A stretch of DNA of 64,000 nucleotides, from assembly GCA_041175665.1 (NCBI GenBank), contig JBEDEM010000001.1, positions 13,138 through 77,137 on the forward strand. Direction: 5' to 3'. Below, piece by piece: positions 50,752-59,505 of the stretch. This DNA is from UBA3064 sp016868095. GTDB lineage: Bacteria > Pseudomonadota > Gammaproteobacteria > Burkholderiales > Burkholderiaceae_E. Position numbers and translations under genes: made by a program. The notes beneath the pieces are model-generated. The model was not told the origin of the DNA. It saw nothing but the letters and a program-made list of their open reading frames with translations, and did no database searches. Every line of letters starts with the position of its first letter. The stretch's first letter is position 1.

Positions 50752-52472
50752 TGTTTAGCCTGCACGGTATTGGTGTGAGCGCTGGCATTGTGGTCGCACG
50801 AGCGCGCCTTATCGAATCGGGCCATCAGGTCGATGTGCCGCACTACCACATCAAAGCAGCCGAGACCGAAGCCGAGGTTGCGCGCCTGCAAGCGGCGATG
50901 CGTGAGGTTCAACATGAGCTTCAGTCGGTCGGCTCGCAATTGCCCGATGATGCGCCGCCCGAGGCCAAGGCCTTACTCGAAGTCCATGCCATGCTGCTCG
51001 ACGACCCAGCGTTTACCGGGGAGGCTGCGCAGGCGATTCGTCAGTCGCGATGGTGCGCTGAGTGGGCTTTGTCGGCACAAGCGGCAGAGCTTTCTGCCCA
51101 GTTTGAAGCGATCGAAGACGAGTATCTTCGTGAGCGTGGCCGCGATGTGCAACAAGTTGCCGATCGTGTGCTGCGTCGACTCGCAGGCAGCCCGAGTGCG
51201 CATGCCATGGCCGATGAGCCCGCGGTGATTGTGGCTGCCGATATTGCGCCTGCTGACATGTTGCAGCTTCGCCATGCGTTGGGCTTTGTCATCGATCAAG
51301 GTGGGGTGACCTCGCATACGGCGATCCTGGCCCGCGGCATGAATGTGCCTGCGCTGGTGGGCGCAGGCCGGGCAAGCGAGTTGATTCGCGATGATGATTT
51401 GGTGATCCTGGATGGTCATCGCGGCGTTGTGGTGGTGGCGCCCGATGAGGCAATGCTTAGCGAATACCGCAATTTGCAAGCGCAAGAGGTGCTCGATCGC
51501 CAGCGTTTGCTACGTCTCGTCCATGTGCCTTGCGTGAGTCTTGATGGGCAGGCCATCGAGTTGCAAGCCAATATCGAAACGCCTGCCGAGGCAAGCGATG
51601 CGATTGCAGCGGGTGCACAAGGCATTGGCCTTTTTCGCTCAGAGTTCTTGTTTTTAAACCGTAGCCGCTTGCCCGATGAAGAGGAACAGTACCGAGCGTA
51701 TAGGGCTGCGATTGAAGCGATGTCGCCGCGGCCTGTGACCATACGAACACTTGATGTGGGTGCCGACAAGGCCCTTGGCGTGAGTGGTGAGGACGTTCAC
51801 CAAGCCCCAAACCCTGCACTTGGCCTAAGAGCAATCCGTTTTTGTCTGGCAGAACCGAGCTTGTTTCTCACCCAGTTAAGAGCGATTCTTAGGGCGTCTG
51901 CCCACGGAAAGGCACGTATTCTGATTCCGATGCTTGCGCATGCCCATGAGGTTGAGCAAAGCCTGATGCGTATTGAGCAGGCCAAGCAGCAATTGCGCAA
52001 GCAAGGCTTGCAATTCGATGAAGCGATCGCCATCGGCGGGATGGTCGAGGTTCCAGCGGCGGCAATTTGTGCGGTTTCCTTTGCCAAGAGGCTCGACTTC
52101 TTATCGATTGGCACCAATGATTTAATTCAATACACCCTGGCGATTGATCGCGCTGATCATCATGTGGCCTCGCTTTATGATCCCTTTCATCCCGCTGTTT
52201 TGCGGTTGATCCAGCAAACGATTCGTGCAGCCCAACGCGCAGCCAAGCCTGTTGCCGTATGTGGCGAGATGGCCGGAGAGCCCCGGGCGGCGCTGCTTTT
52301 AGCAGCGATGGGTTTGCGCCAGTTTTCGATGCACCCAGCGCATCTCCTGCCGGTCAAACAAGCCCTGCTGCGCGCGGACCTGGCCTCGCTGAGCGTCCGA
52401 TTGCAAAGGGTGTTGGCAAGCGAAGATTTTGAGCGTTTGCCGCAGTTTCTTGCCCGGCTGACGCCAGCTTGA
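50751..52472 (+). CDS. ptsI: Phosphoenolpyruvate-protein phosphotransferase (EI)
   Basis: EI takes phosphate from phosphoenolpyruvate and gives it to HPr. The 573-residue protein has the active-site His189 in GGVTSHTAILARGMNVP, the HPr-binding N-terminal domain, and the C-terminal PEP-binding barrel with GIGLFRSEFLF and IGTNDLIQYTLAIDR. His189 is at the same residue number as in E. coli. It ends 10 bases before metX. The gene set gshA-gshB-EIIA-ptsH-ptsI is shared by many betaproteobacteria. Confidence 0.97.
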   Translation: MFSLHGIGVSAGIVVARARLIESGHQVDVPHYHIKAAETEAEVARLQAAMREVQHELQSVGSQLPDDAPPEAKALLEVHAMLLDDPAFTGEAAQAIRQSRWCAEWALSAQAAELSAQFEAIEDEYLRERGRDVQQVADRVLRRLAGSPSAHAMADEPAVIVAADIAPADMLQLRHALGFVIDQGGVTSHTAILARGMNVPALVGAGRASELIRDDDLVILDGHRGVVVVAPDEAMLSEYRNLQAQEVLDRQRLLRLVHVPCVSLDGQAIELQANIETPAEASDAIAAGAQGIGLFRSEFLFLNRSRLPDEEEQYRAYRAAIEAMSPRPVTIRTLDVGADKALGVSGEDVHQAPNPALGLRAIRFCLAEPSLFLTQLRAILRASAHGKARILIPMLAHAHEVEQSLMRIEQAKQQLRKQGLQFDEAIAIGGMVEVPAAAICAVSFAKRLDFLSIGTNDLIQYTLAIDRADHHVASLYDPFHPAVLRLIQQTIRAAQRAAKPVAVCGEMAGEPRAALLLAAMGLRQFSMHPAHLLPVKQALLRADLASLSVRLQRVLASEDFERLPQFLARLTPA

Positions 52473-52482
52473 GGGGGCTGCT

Positions 52483-53628
52483 GTGAGCCCTAGTGCCATG
52501 CAGGTTAAGGCTGAGCGGATGTATTTCGGCGAGCCACTCGCTTTGGCTGCGGGGGGGAGCTTTGCCGACTACGAACTGGTCTTTGAAACCTACGGCAAAC
52601 TCAATGCTGCGCGCTCGAATGCGATTCTGATTTGCCATGCCTTAAACGCTTCGCATCATGTTGCAGGACTTAATGAAGTCGGCGAGCTTGGCTGGTGGGA
52701 CAACATGGTTGGGCCAGGTAAACCGATCGACACGCAACGATTTTTCGTTGTGGGTGTCAATAACCTTGGGAGCTGTTTTGGTTCGACCGGACCGATGTCG
52801 ATTAATCCGGCCACAGCCAAGGCATGGGGCCCCGACTTTCCGGTGCTCACGGTCGAAGATTGGGTACACGCCCAAGCAAGGCTTGCCGACAGGCTTGGCA
52901 TAGCGTGCTTTGCAGCGGTGATGGGGGGTAGTCTTGGCGGTATGCAAGCGCTGGCTTGGAGCTTGCTTTATCCCAAGCGTCTGGCGCATTGCATTTGTAT
53001 TGCCTCCACGGCGAAGCTGTCTGCGCAAAACATCGCGTTTAATGAAGTCGCAAGGCGTGCGATCATCACCGACCCGGAGTTTCACGGCGGGCGTTTTTAC
53101 GACGCTGCGGTGGTGCCAAGGCGCGGATTGCAAGTGGCGCGCATGATTGGCCACATCACTTACCTGTCCGACGATGTGATGGCAGAGCGCTTTGGCCGCC
53201 TTTTGCGCGATCGAGACCCTGATGAGGCTTATCGGTATACATTCGATATCGAATTTGAAATCGAATCTTATTTGCGCTATCAGGGTGAGAAGTTTGCAGG
53301 CTATTTCGATGCCAACACCTATTTGATCATCACCCGAGCGCTTGATTATTTCGATCCCGCACGCGCATTTGCTGGCGATTTGAGTAAAACCATGGCACAG
53401 GCGAGCTGTCGCTTTTTCGTTGCATCCTTCACCACCGATTGGCGCTTTTCCCCGGCGCGAAGCCGTGAAATCGTTCAAGCCCTATTGGCTTGTGATTTAG
53501 AGGTCACCTACGCCGAAATCGATGCGCCCCATGGCCACGATGCATTCTTGCTCGATAACCCGCAATACCATCAACTTGTTCGGGCCTACGCCGATCAGAT
53601 GGCGATCAATCTGGGCTTAAGCTCATGA
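52483..53628 (+). CDS. metX: Homoserine O-acyltransferase MetX
   Basis: MetX acylates homoserine (acetyl or succinyl donor cannot be told by eye) at the entry to methionine synthesis. The 381-residue alpha/beta-hydrolase-fold protein has the nucleophile Ser150 in GGSLGGMQALAW and the catalytic His in EIDAPHGHDAFLLD. The GTG at 52483 has GAGGGGG about six bases upstream; ATG at 52498 is an alternative. The last four bases overlap metW. It is preceded by ptsI and may be co-transcribed with it. metH elsewhere in the window completes the methionine theme. Confidence 0.94.
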   Translation: MSPSAMQVKAERMYFGEPLALAAGGSFADYELVFETYGKLNAARSNAILICHALNASHHVAGLNEVGELGWWDNMVGPGKPIDTQRFFVVGVNNLGSCFGSTGPMSINPATAKAWGPDFPVLTVEDWVHAQARLADRLGIACFAAVMGGSLGGMQALAWSLLYPKRLAHCICIASTAKLSAQNIAFNEVARRAIITDPEFHGGRFYDAAVVPRRGLQVARMIGHITYLSDDVMAERFGRLLRDRDPDEAYRYTFDIEFEIESYLRYQGEKFAGYFDANTYLIITRALDYFDPARAFAGDLSKTMAQASCRFFVASFTTDWRFSPARSREIVQALLACDLEVTYAEIDAPHGHDAFLLDNPQYHQLVRAYADQMAINLGLSS

Positions 53629-54218
53629 ACAAGCAACCGCTTCGCCCCGATCTTGCCTTGATCGCCGAGTGGATCAAGCCTGGTGCGCGTGTGCTCGATT
53701 TGGGTTGTGGTGATGGCTTGTTGCTCGATGTCTTGCAACGCGAGCGCGCCGTGCGCGGCTACGGCGTTGAGATCGACGATCAAGCGCTTTTGGCCTGCGT
53801 TAAGCGAGGAGTCAATGTGATCCAGGCCAACATCGAAAAGGGCTTATCGATGTTTGGGCAGGGTCGCTTTGATGTGGTGGTCTTATCGATGGCCATCCAG
53901 GCCACCCATCAAACCGAGCAAGTGCTCGCTGAGATGTCGAGCGTGGGGGCACAAGGCATTGTTTCTTTCCCGAACTTTGGCCATTGGTACCACGCCGTGT
54001 CCATCTTGCAAGGACGTATGCCGGTCTCTCGCGAAATGCCTTATCAGTGGTATGACACACCGAATTTGCATTTATCAACCCCGGCTGATTTTGAGCAATT
54101 GCTCGCCAAACTGGGTCTTGTGGTCTTACAGCGCGCTTTTCTTGCCAATGGTAAAGCGGTCAACTGGTTGGCACCCTTGCGAGCCACCCAGGCGATTTAT
54201 CGTTTTGCCCGAGCCTGA
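53625..54218 (+). CDS. metW: Methionine biosynthesis protein MetW
   Basis: MetW is a SAM-methyltransferase-like protein that works with MetX in many proteobacteria; in some it stimulates MetX. The 197-residue protein has the motif VLDLGCGDGLLLDVL near residue 24 and VVLSMAIQATHQTE, characteristic of the family. The four-base ATGA overlap with metX indicates coupled translation. Its 3' end overlaps the convergent crotonase gene by 22 bases. Confidence 0.93.
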   Translation: MNKQPLRPDLALIAEWIKPGARVLDLGCGDGLLLDVLQRERAVRGYGVEIDDQALLACVKRGVNVIQANIEKGLSMFGQGRFDVVVLSMAIQATHQTEQVLAEMSSVGAQGIVSFPNFGHWYHAVSILQGRMPVSREMPYQWYDTPNLHLSTPADFEQLLAKLGLVVLQRAFLANGKAVNWLAPLRATQAIYRFARA

Positions 54219-55015
54219 CGAGCCGCTTCAAGCCGTTGTCGAAGCGAGCTTGATCGAACGCTTGCGACAAAGGATTGGCGGGCAGCCTCCGGGTTGAAGC
54301 GGTTGAGCGCAAGCGCTGCAAGATCGCGTTTCATGGCGGCAACCACCGCGGCATCATTGGCAAGCTGAGCCCTAACCAAATCAGCTAGTCGATCGCTTAG
54401 CGCCTTGATCGATTCATGGCGCTCGTGAAGAAAACCAATGCGTAGCATGTGCTCGTCGTCGATGCTTTGTGCGGTGAGCATGAGCATCGATGCTGCACTC
54501 AATCCGAGTCGGTGTACATAGCGACGCAAGCCACCGGGGTAGTAGTGCAAACCGAATCGAGCCGCAGGCATGAACATGCGGCTTTGGCAAAGCCCCAGCC
54601 TTAGATCACAACAAAGCGCCAAATCGGTGCCGCCTCCGTAAACGCTGCCATTAAGGGCTGCAATCGTGAGCAAGGGGAGCGATTCGAGGCTATCGAGCAT
54701 ATGTTCAAAACGATCATCGAGGTCTTGCACAATGGCCTCGATGGTGTAGCCACTACTGAAGGTTTTATCGCCCATGGCGGTGATGACCAGGACGCTCGCA
54801 TCGTGCAACGAGTCCCAAAAAGCCCGCATGGCATCAACATCGGCCGGATCAAGGCGGTTGTGTTGCTCGGGTCTGGCAAGTACAAGCAGGGCGAGGCCTT
54901 GGTGAACAGCGCCCCAGGGCGCACCTTGGCCTGCATGTAAGGGCTTTAAGGACTGCCAGTAATCGGCGCTAAAGCCTGAAAGCGTAGGGCATTGATCGGG
55001 TGAAGGGATTGGCAT
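54197..55015 (-). CDS. Enoyl-CoA hydratase/isomerase-family protein, active site atypical
   Basis: A 272-residue crotonase-fold protein. The CoA-binding and oxyanion-hole segments are FSSGYTIEAI near the middle and LNGSVYGGGTDLALCCDLRL. The usual catalytic glutamates are missing: the position of Glu144 (rat enoyl-CoA hydratase) in GGGCELA reads GGGTDLA here (Asp), and the position of Glu164 in PE reads PAARFG here (Ala). So simple enoyl-CoA hydration is unlikely. An isomerase, hydrolase or decarboxylase activity is possible. It is divergent from icmF with a 187-bp gap and convergent with metW. Confidence 0.82.
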   Translation of the reverse strand: MPIPSPDQCPTLSGFSADYWQSLKPLHAGQGAPWGAVHQGLALLVLARPEQHNRLDPADVDAMRAFWDSLHDASVLVITAMGDKTFSSGYTIEAIVQDLDDRFEHMLDSLESLPLLTIAALNGSVYGGGTDLALCCDLRLGLCQSRMFMPAARFGLHYYPGGLRRYVHRLGLSAASMLMLTAQSIDDEHMLRIGFLHERHESIKALSDRLADLVRAQLANDAAVVAAMKRDLAALALNRFNPEAARQSFVASVRSSSLRQRLEAARQARAKR

Positions 55016-55202
55016 CGATCTTACTGAGATAATGACTTAGGGGAGCTTTAAGCTTGCCTGATACTTGCGCGCTTTTCGCGCTTTGTCGGGTTTCCTTCTT
55101 TGGTATGGTTTCTGAGTTTTGCATGATTTTGACGGCTTTGGCTCAACGGGGGCGTGATTCGCGCTTCGCCCACGCAAGGCCTCGCTCATTCGGAGAAAGT
55201 TG

Positions 55203-58200
55203 ATGACCGATCTCTCACACCCGATGCACGCTGCAAGCCTTGAGGCTGCAGCCTTAAAGCAGCCAGCCGGCAAGGCGCCGCTTCGTTTTGTCACCGCGGC
55301 ATCGCTCTTTGATGGGCATGACGCCTCCATCAACATCATGCGAAGGATTTTGCAGGCCCAGGGCTGCGAGGTGATTCATTTGGGTCACAACCGTTCCGTG
55401 GGCGAGATCGTCGATTGCGCCTTGCAAGAGGATGTGCACGGTATTGCGGTGAGTTCGTATCAGGGCGGCCATATGGAGTACTTCAAGTACATGGCCGATC
55501 GCTTGCGCGAGGCAGGTGCTGCCCACATCAAGGTTTTCGGTGGCGGTGGCGGGGTTATTGTTGCTGAGGAAATCAGACAGCTGCACCAATGGGGTGTTGA
55601 GCGGATTTACTCGCCTGAAGATGGCCAAAAACTTGGCCTGGTCGGGATGATTCAAGACATGATGCGTCGTGCCTCCTGCGATCTTGCTGCGATCGCCCCC
55701 AAAGCACATGAGGCGCTCTTACAAAGCGATCGCGCCAAGGCTTTGCGTGCACTTGCCCAAACTCTGACGGCGATTGAAGTTGGGCACTGGGATCTTGAAG
55801 CGATGCAGGCTTTGCGTGGGATTGCGGCAGCCAAGGCAGCGAGCACGCCTGTGCTTGGCATTACCGGCACGGGCGGTGCAGGTAAGAGTTCGCTTACCGA
55901 TGAACTGGTACGTCGGTTTAGGCTCGATCAAGACGATCAATTACGAATCGCCGTGCTCTCGGTCGATCCAACCCGTCGGAAATCGGGCGGTGCTTTGCTG
56001 GGCGATCGAATTCGTATGAACGCGATACACCATCCCAATATTTTTATGCGCTCGCTGGCAACCCGCGATGCAGGTAGTGAAATCAGCGCAGCCCTGCCTG
56101 ATGCGATTGCGGCGTGCCGGGTCGCAGGCTTTGATCTGATCCTGGTTGAAACCTCGGGGATCGGTCAGGGCGATGCGGCGATCGTGCCGCATGTGGACTT
56201 ATCGCTTTATGTGATGACGCCCGAATTTGGCGCTGCATCTCAGCTTGAGAAAATCGACATGCTCGATTTTGCTGATGTTGTAGCGATCAACAAATTTGAT
56301 CGCAAGGGCGCTGCTGATGCTTTGCGCGATGTCGCCAAACAATTGCAGCGCAACCGCGAAGCCTTTGACCGAAGCCCCGAACACATGCCTGTTTTCGGAA
56401 CCCAGGCATCACGTTTTAATGATGACGGGGTCAGTGCGCTTTATCAGCATTTGCGCGAGGTTCTTTGCACAAAGGGCTTGCGCCTTGCCCTGCCACAAGG
56501 GCGGCTGCCAGCATGCAGCGTTCGCCATTCAAGCATGCAAATGATGATTGTGCCTTCTGACCGTACTCGGTATCTTGCAGACATCGCAGCGAGCGTGCGC
56601 GGCTACCATGCCAAGACACGCGCTCAGGTGAAATTGATACGAGAAATACAACACTTGCGCGAAGCCGCCCATATGTTGCACACCGAAGACGAGGCCATCG
56701 CGCGACTCAAAGCACTCGCAGACGAGCGGCGCTCAAAACTCGATCCATCGTGTGCAAGCCTTTTGCAAAGCTGGCCTGCGCTTGCTCAAAGCTACCAGGG
56801 ACGCGAACAAGTGACCAAGGTTCGCGATCGTGAAATACGCACCGCACTCACCACCACAAGTCTATCGGGTACGGTCATTCCTAAGGTGGCGCTGCCGCGT
56901 TATGAAGACGATGGCGAAATGTTATCGTTTTTAAGACGCGAGCATCTGCCGGGATTTTTCCCATACACCGCAGGTGTTTTCCCCTTTAAACGCGAAGGTG
57001 AAGACCCCACGCGCATGTTTGCTGGCGAGGGTGACCCCTTTCGCACCAATCGGCGCTTTAAGTTGATTTCCGAGGGTATGAAGGCCAAGCGCTTATCAAC
57101 CGCTTTTGACTCGGTCACACTTTACGGGCAGGACCCCGATGTGCGCCCCGATATTTACGGCAAAGTAGGTAACTCCGGGGTATCGATTGCAACCCTCGAT
57201 GATATGAAGGTGCTTTACTCAGGCTTTGATTTGCTTGACCCATCAACCTCGGTATCAATGACGATTAATGGGCCTGCGCCCACGATTCTTGCGATGTTTA
57301 TGAACACCGCGATCGATCAACAAATCGAAGCATTTAAGGCCAAAACAGGGCAAAGCCCCGATGCGCAAAGCTTTGAGAAAATTCGTGCTCAAACCCTTGC
57401 CCAATTACGCGGTACGGTACAGGCCGATATTCTTAAAGAGGATCAGGGACAAAATACCTGTATTTTTTCCACCGAGTTTTCGCTCAAGGTGATGGGTGAT
57501 ATTCAGGCCTATTTTATTGAGCACAGTGTGCGCAATTTTTATTCGGTCTCGATATCGGGCTATCACATTGCTGAGGCGGGGGCTAATCCGATCTCCCAAC
57601 TTGCCTTCACGCTTTCCAATGGCTTTACGTTTGTTGAAGCTTATTTGGCGCGTGGCATGCATATCGATGATTTCGCACCTAATCTGAGCTTTTTCTTCTC
57701 CAACGGTATGGACCCGGAGTACAGCGTCATTGGTCGCGTGGCGCGTCGGATTTGGGCTGTGGCGATGCGAGATCGTTATGGTGCTAATGAACGTTCTCAA
57801 AAACTGAAGTATCACTGCCAAACCTCGGGCCGCTCGCTGCATGCCCAGGAAATTGCATTCAACGATATACGCACCACCTTGCAAGCGCTGATTGCAACCT
57901 ACGATCAGGCGAATTCTTTGCACACGAATGCTTATGACGAGGCGATCACCACGCCCACCACAGAGTCGGTGCGTAGGGCGCTTGCGATTCAATTGATTAT
58001 TAATAACGAATGGGGTCTGGCCAAGAATCAAAATCCGAATCAAGGCAGCTTCATCATTGATGAACTGACCGATTTGGTCGAAGAGGCAGTGCTTAAAGAA
58101 TTTGAGCGCATTGCCGAACGAGGCGGTGTGCTCGGCGCGATGGAAACAGGTTATCAGCGAGGCAAAATCCAAGACGAATCGATGCACTACGAGATGCTCA

Positions 58201-58508
58201 AACACGACGGAAGCCTGCCAATCATCGGTGTGAATACCTTTCGAAATCCAGAAGATGACCCGGTGCCGGCAAGTCTCGAATTGGCAAGATCGACCGAAGA
58301 CGAAAAGCAAAGTCAACTGCAACGTCTTGCCGATTTTCATGCAAGGCACGCCGAGCATGCACCTGCGATGCTTGCGCGCTTAAAGCAGTGTGTGATCGAT
58401 CAAGGCAATGTGTTTGCAGTGCTCATGGATGCGGTTCGCGTTTGTTCGCTTGGCCAAATCACCCAGTGCCTTTTTGAGGTGGGTGGTCAGTACCGTCGCA
58501 ATATGTGA
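55203..58508 (+). CDS. icmF: Fused isobutyryl-CoA mutase IcmF
   Basis: IcmF interconverts isobutyryl-CoA and n-butyryl-CoA with adenosylcobalamin, and carries its own G-protein chaperone. The 1101-residue protein has a cobalamin-binding domain (DGHDASINIMRR near residue 40, a DxH-type motif), then a MeaI-like GTPase with P-loop GTGGAGKS at 222-229 and ETSGIGQGD, then the mutase barrel from about 564 with YTAGVFPF at 588-595, matching the isobutyryl-type pocket (Phe) rather than the methylmalonyl-type Tyr. ATG 55203 follows CGGAGAAAG. The other gene of the pair, the crotonase, is divergent. The 3' end overlaps the GST gene by 50 bases. Confidence 0.95.
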   Translation: MTDLSHPMHAASLEAAALKQPAGKAPLRFVTAASLFDGHDASINIMRRILQAQGCEVIHLGHNRSVGEIVDCALQEDVHGIAVSSYQGGHMEYFKYMADRLREAGAAHIKVFGGGGGVIVAEEIRQLHQWGVERIYSPEDGQKLGLVGMIQDMMRRASCDLAAIAPKAHEALLQSDRAKALRALAQTLTAIEVGHWDLEAMQALRGIAAAKAASTPVLGITGTGGAGKSSLTDELVRRFRLDQDDQLRIAVLSVDPTRRKSGGALLGDRIRMNAIHHPNIFMRSLATRDAGSEISAALPDAIAACRVAGFDLILVETSGIGQGDAAIVPHVDLSLYVMTPEFGAASQLEKIDMLDFADVVAINKFDRKGAADALRDVAKQLQRNREAFDRSPEHMPVFGTQASRFNDDGVSALYQHLREVLCTKGLRLALPQGRLPACSVRHSSMQMMIVPSDRTRYLADIAASVRGYHAKTRAQVKLIREIQHLREAAHMLHTEDEAIARLKALADERRSKLDPSCASLLQSWPALAQSYQGREQVTKVRDREIRTALTTTSLSGTVIPKVALPRYEDDGEMLSFLRREHLPGFFPYTAGVFPFKREGEDPTRMFAGEGDPFRTNRRFKLISEGMKAKRLSTAFDSVTLYGQDPDVRPDIYGKVGNSGVSIATLDDMKVLYSGFDLLDPSTSVSMTINGPAPTILAMFMNTAIDQQIEAFKAKTGQSPDAQSFEKIRAQTLAQLRGTVQADILKEDQGQNTCIFSTEFSLKVMGDIQAYFIEHSVRNFYSVSISGYHIAEAGANPISQLAFTLSNGFTFVEAYLARGMHIDDFAPNLSFFFSNGMDPEYSVIGRVARRIWAVAMRDRYGANERSQKLKYHCQTSGRSLHAQEIAFNDIRTTLQALIATYDQANSLHTNAYDEAITTPTTESVRRALAIQLIINNEWGLAKNQNPNQGSFIIDELTDLVEEAVLKEFERIAERGGVLGAMETGYQRGKIQDESMHYEMLKHDGSLPIIGVNTFRNPEDDPVPASLELARSTEDEKQSQLQRLADFHARHAEHAPAMLARLKQCVIDQGNVFAVLMDAVRVCSLGQITQCLFEVGGQYRRNM

Positions 58509-59448
58509 GCTGGTAGCCGATTTGCGGGAAATGCACATGAAGAAGGCCAAGGCCTTCTTCCTCACGTTCAATCACCAAGCGCCTTTGATCGGCATAACAA
58601 AGCCTGCCGCGTGCAGCATCCATGCCGTAATCGGTCGGTTTGACCTCTACCACAGCGCCTAAGGTCAAACCTTGTGCGACCTGAGCGCTCGGCGCACCCG
58701 CCTCTTGGCTCGCAGGCATTCCGATCGGTTGGTGGTTTGCAGCGATCCTGAGCGCTTCATCGGCGCTGATCGACTCGGGCTTGCCATGGCCAAAGTGGCT
58801 CATGCGCTCGAGCCACAAGCCCACTTGCGGGTAGTCATCAAGTAAGAACGCAACGCTTTTGGCTTGTTGAATAAACCATAAGGGATGAAAGAGGCAAAAG
58901 TCTGCGCGCGAAGGTGATGCGCCCCACACAAAGCTTCGGCAATCGCCAAGCTGGTTTTCAAGGCCAGCCAAGGCTATGGCGAGTCGATCTTTGGCCTGAG
59001 CAAGGCTTGGGCGTTGAGCGCTTGAGCCAGCACGAAATGCTTTTCGATCGGCTAAAAAAGCTTGTACGAAAGCCTCGTCTTTGCCATGGAAAAAATCGGC
59101 CATGGCGCCAGGCTGAAAAGCCCAGGACACTGCTGCCGAGAACAATGCGCTGTCGGCAAAGGCTGCAAGCGTCAAATCGCTCAGCGAAGCTTCGTGGAGC
59201 AGCAAAGGATCGGGCAGGCGGCGGTGCAATTCGTCAAGAATTAGCGCGGTATCGCAATAAATATCAGCACCGATTTGCATGACTGGTGTTTTGCGATAAC
59301 CACCGGTCAATGGCATGAGCTTGGGTTTGGGCATCATCATCGGGATTTCAACCGATTGCCAGCGCGCGCCCTTGTAGCCCAAAAAGAGTCGAATCTTCTC
59401 GGCAAAAGGGCTAGCCGGGTAGTGGTGCAGCACGATCTGAGTTTGCAT
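58459..59448 (-). CDS. Glutathione S-transferase family protein with extra C-terminal domain
   Basis: The N-terminal thioredoxin-like domain starts LHHYPASPFAEKIRLFLGYKG with a Ser in the usual catalytic place, and has the cis-Pro in KTPVMQI. The helical C-terminal GST domain follows (roughly 85-225). A further segment of about 90 residues ending in HPPQKGTG is beyond the normal GST length. The substrate is unknown. The gene is convergent with icmF (50-base overlap) and carries a strong hairpin near that end. It is divergent from the srkA-like gene with a 57-bp gap. Confidence 0.87.
   Translation of the reverse strand: MQTQIVLHHYPASPFAEKIRLFLGYKGARWQSVEIPMMMPKPKLMPLTGGYRKTPVMQIGADIYCDTALILDELHRRLPDPLLLHEASLSDLTLAAFADSALFSAAVSWAFQPGAMADFFHGKDEAFVQAFLADRKAFRAGSSAQRPSLAQAKDRLAIALAGLENQLGDCRSFVWGASPSRADFCLFHPLWFIQQAKSVAFLLDDYPQVGLWLERMSHFGHGKPESISADEALRIAANHQPIGMPASQEAGAPSAQVAQGLTLGAVVEVKPTDYGMDAARGRLCYADQRRLVIEREEEGLGLLHVHFPQIGYQLTYCDGTDHPPQKGTG
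58539..58560. repeat. Perfect 10-bp inverted repeat in the GST 3' end
   Basis: GAAGAAGGCC and GGCCTTCTTC are separated by two bases. It lies 31 bases after the icmF stop and within the last third of the GST gene. It has no T run on either strand. It could act as a Rho-independent-like pause or as a barrier between the convergent transcripts, but also encodes part of the GST protein. Confidence 0.55.
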
Positions 59449-59505
59449 GGTCGCTCGTTGCCTATTTCACGCCTTGTTGAGTGGCCCAACGATACACTGA
59501 GCCTC

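Noticed and set aside
57405..58358. A 317-residue minus-strand frame inside icmF
   Set aside because: It is fully antisense to the conserved mutase barrel and has no recognisable domain; it is a shadow of biased codon use.
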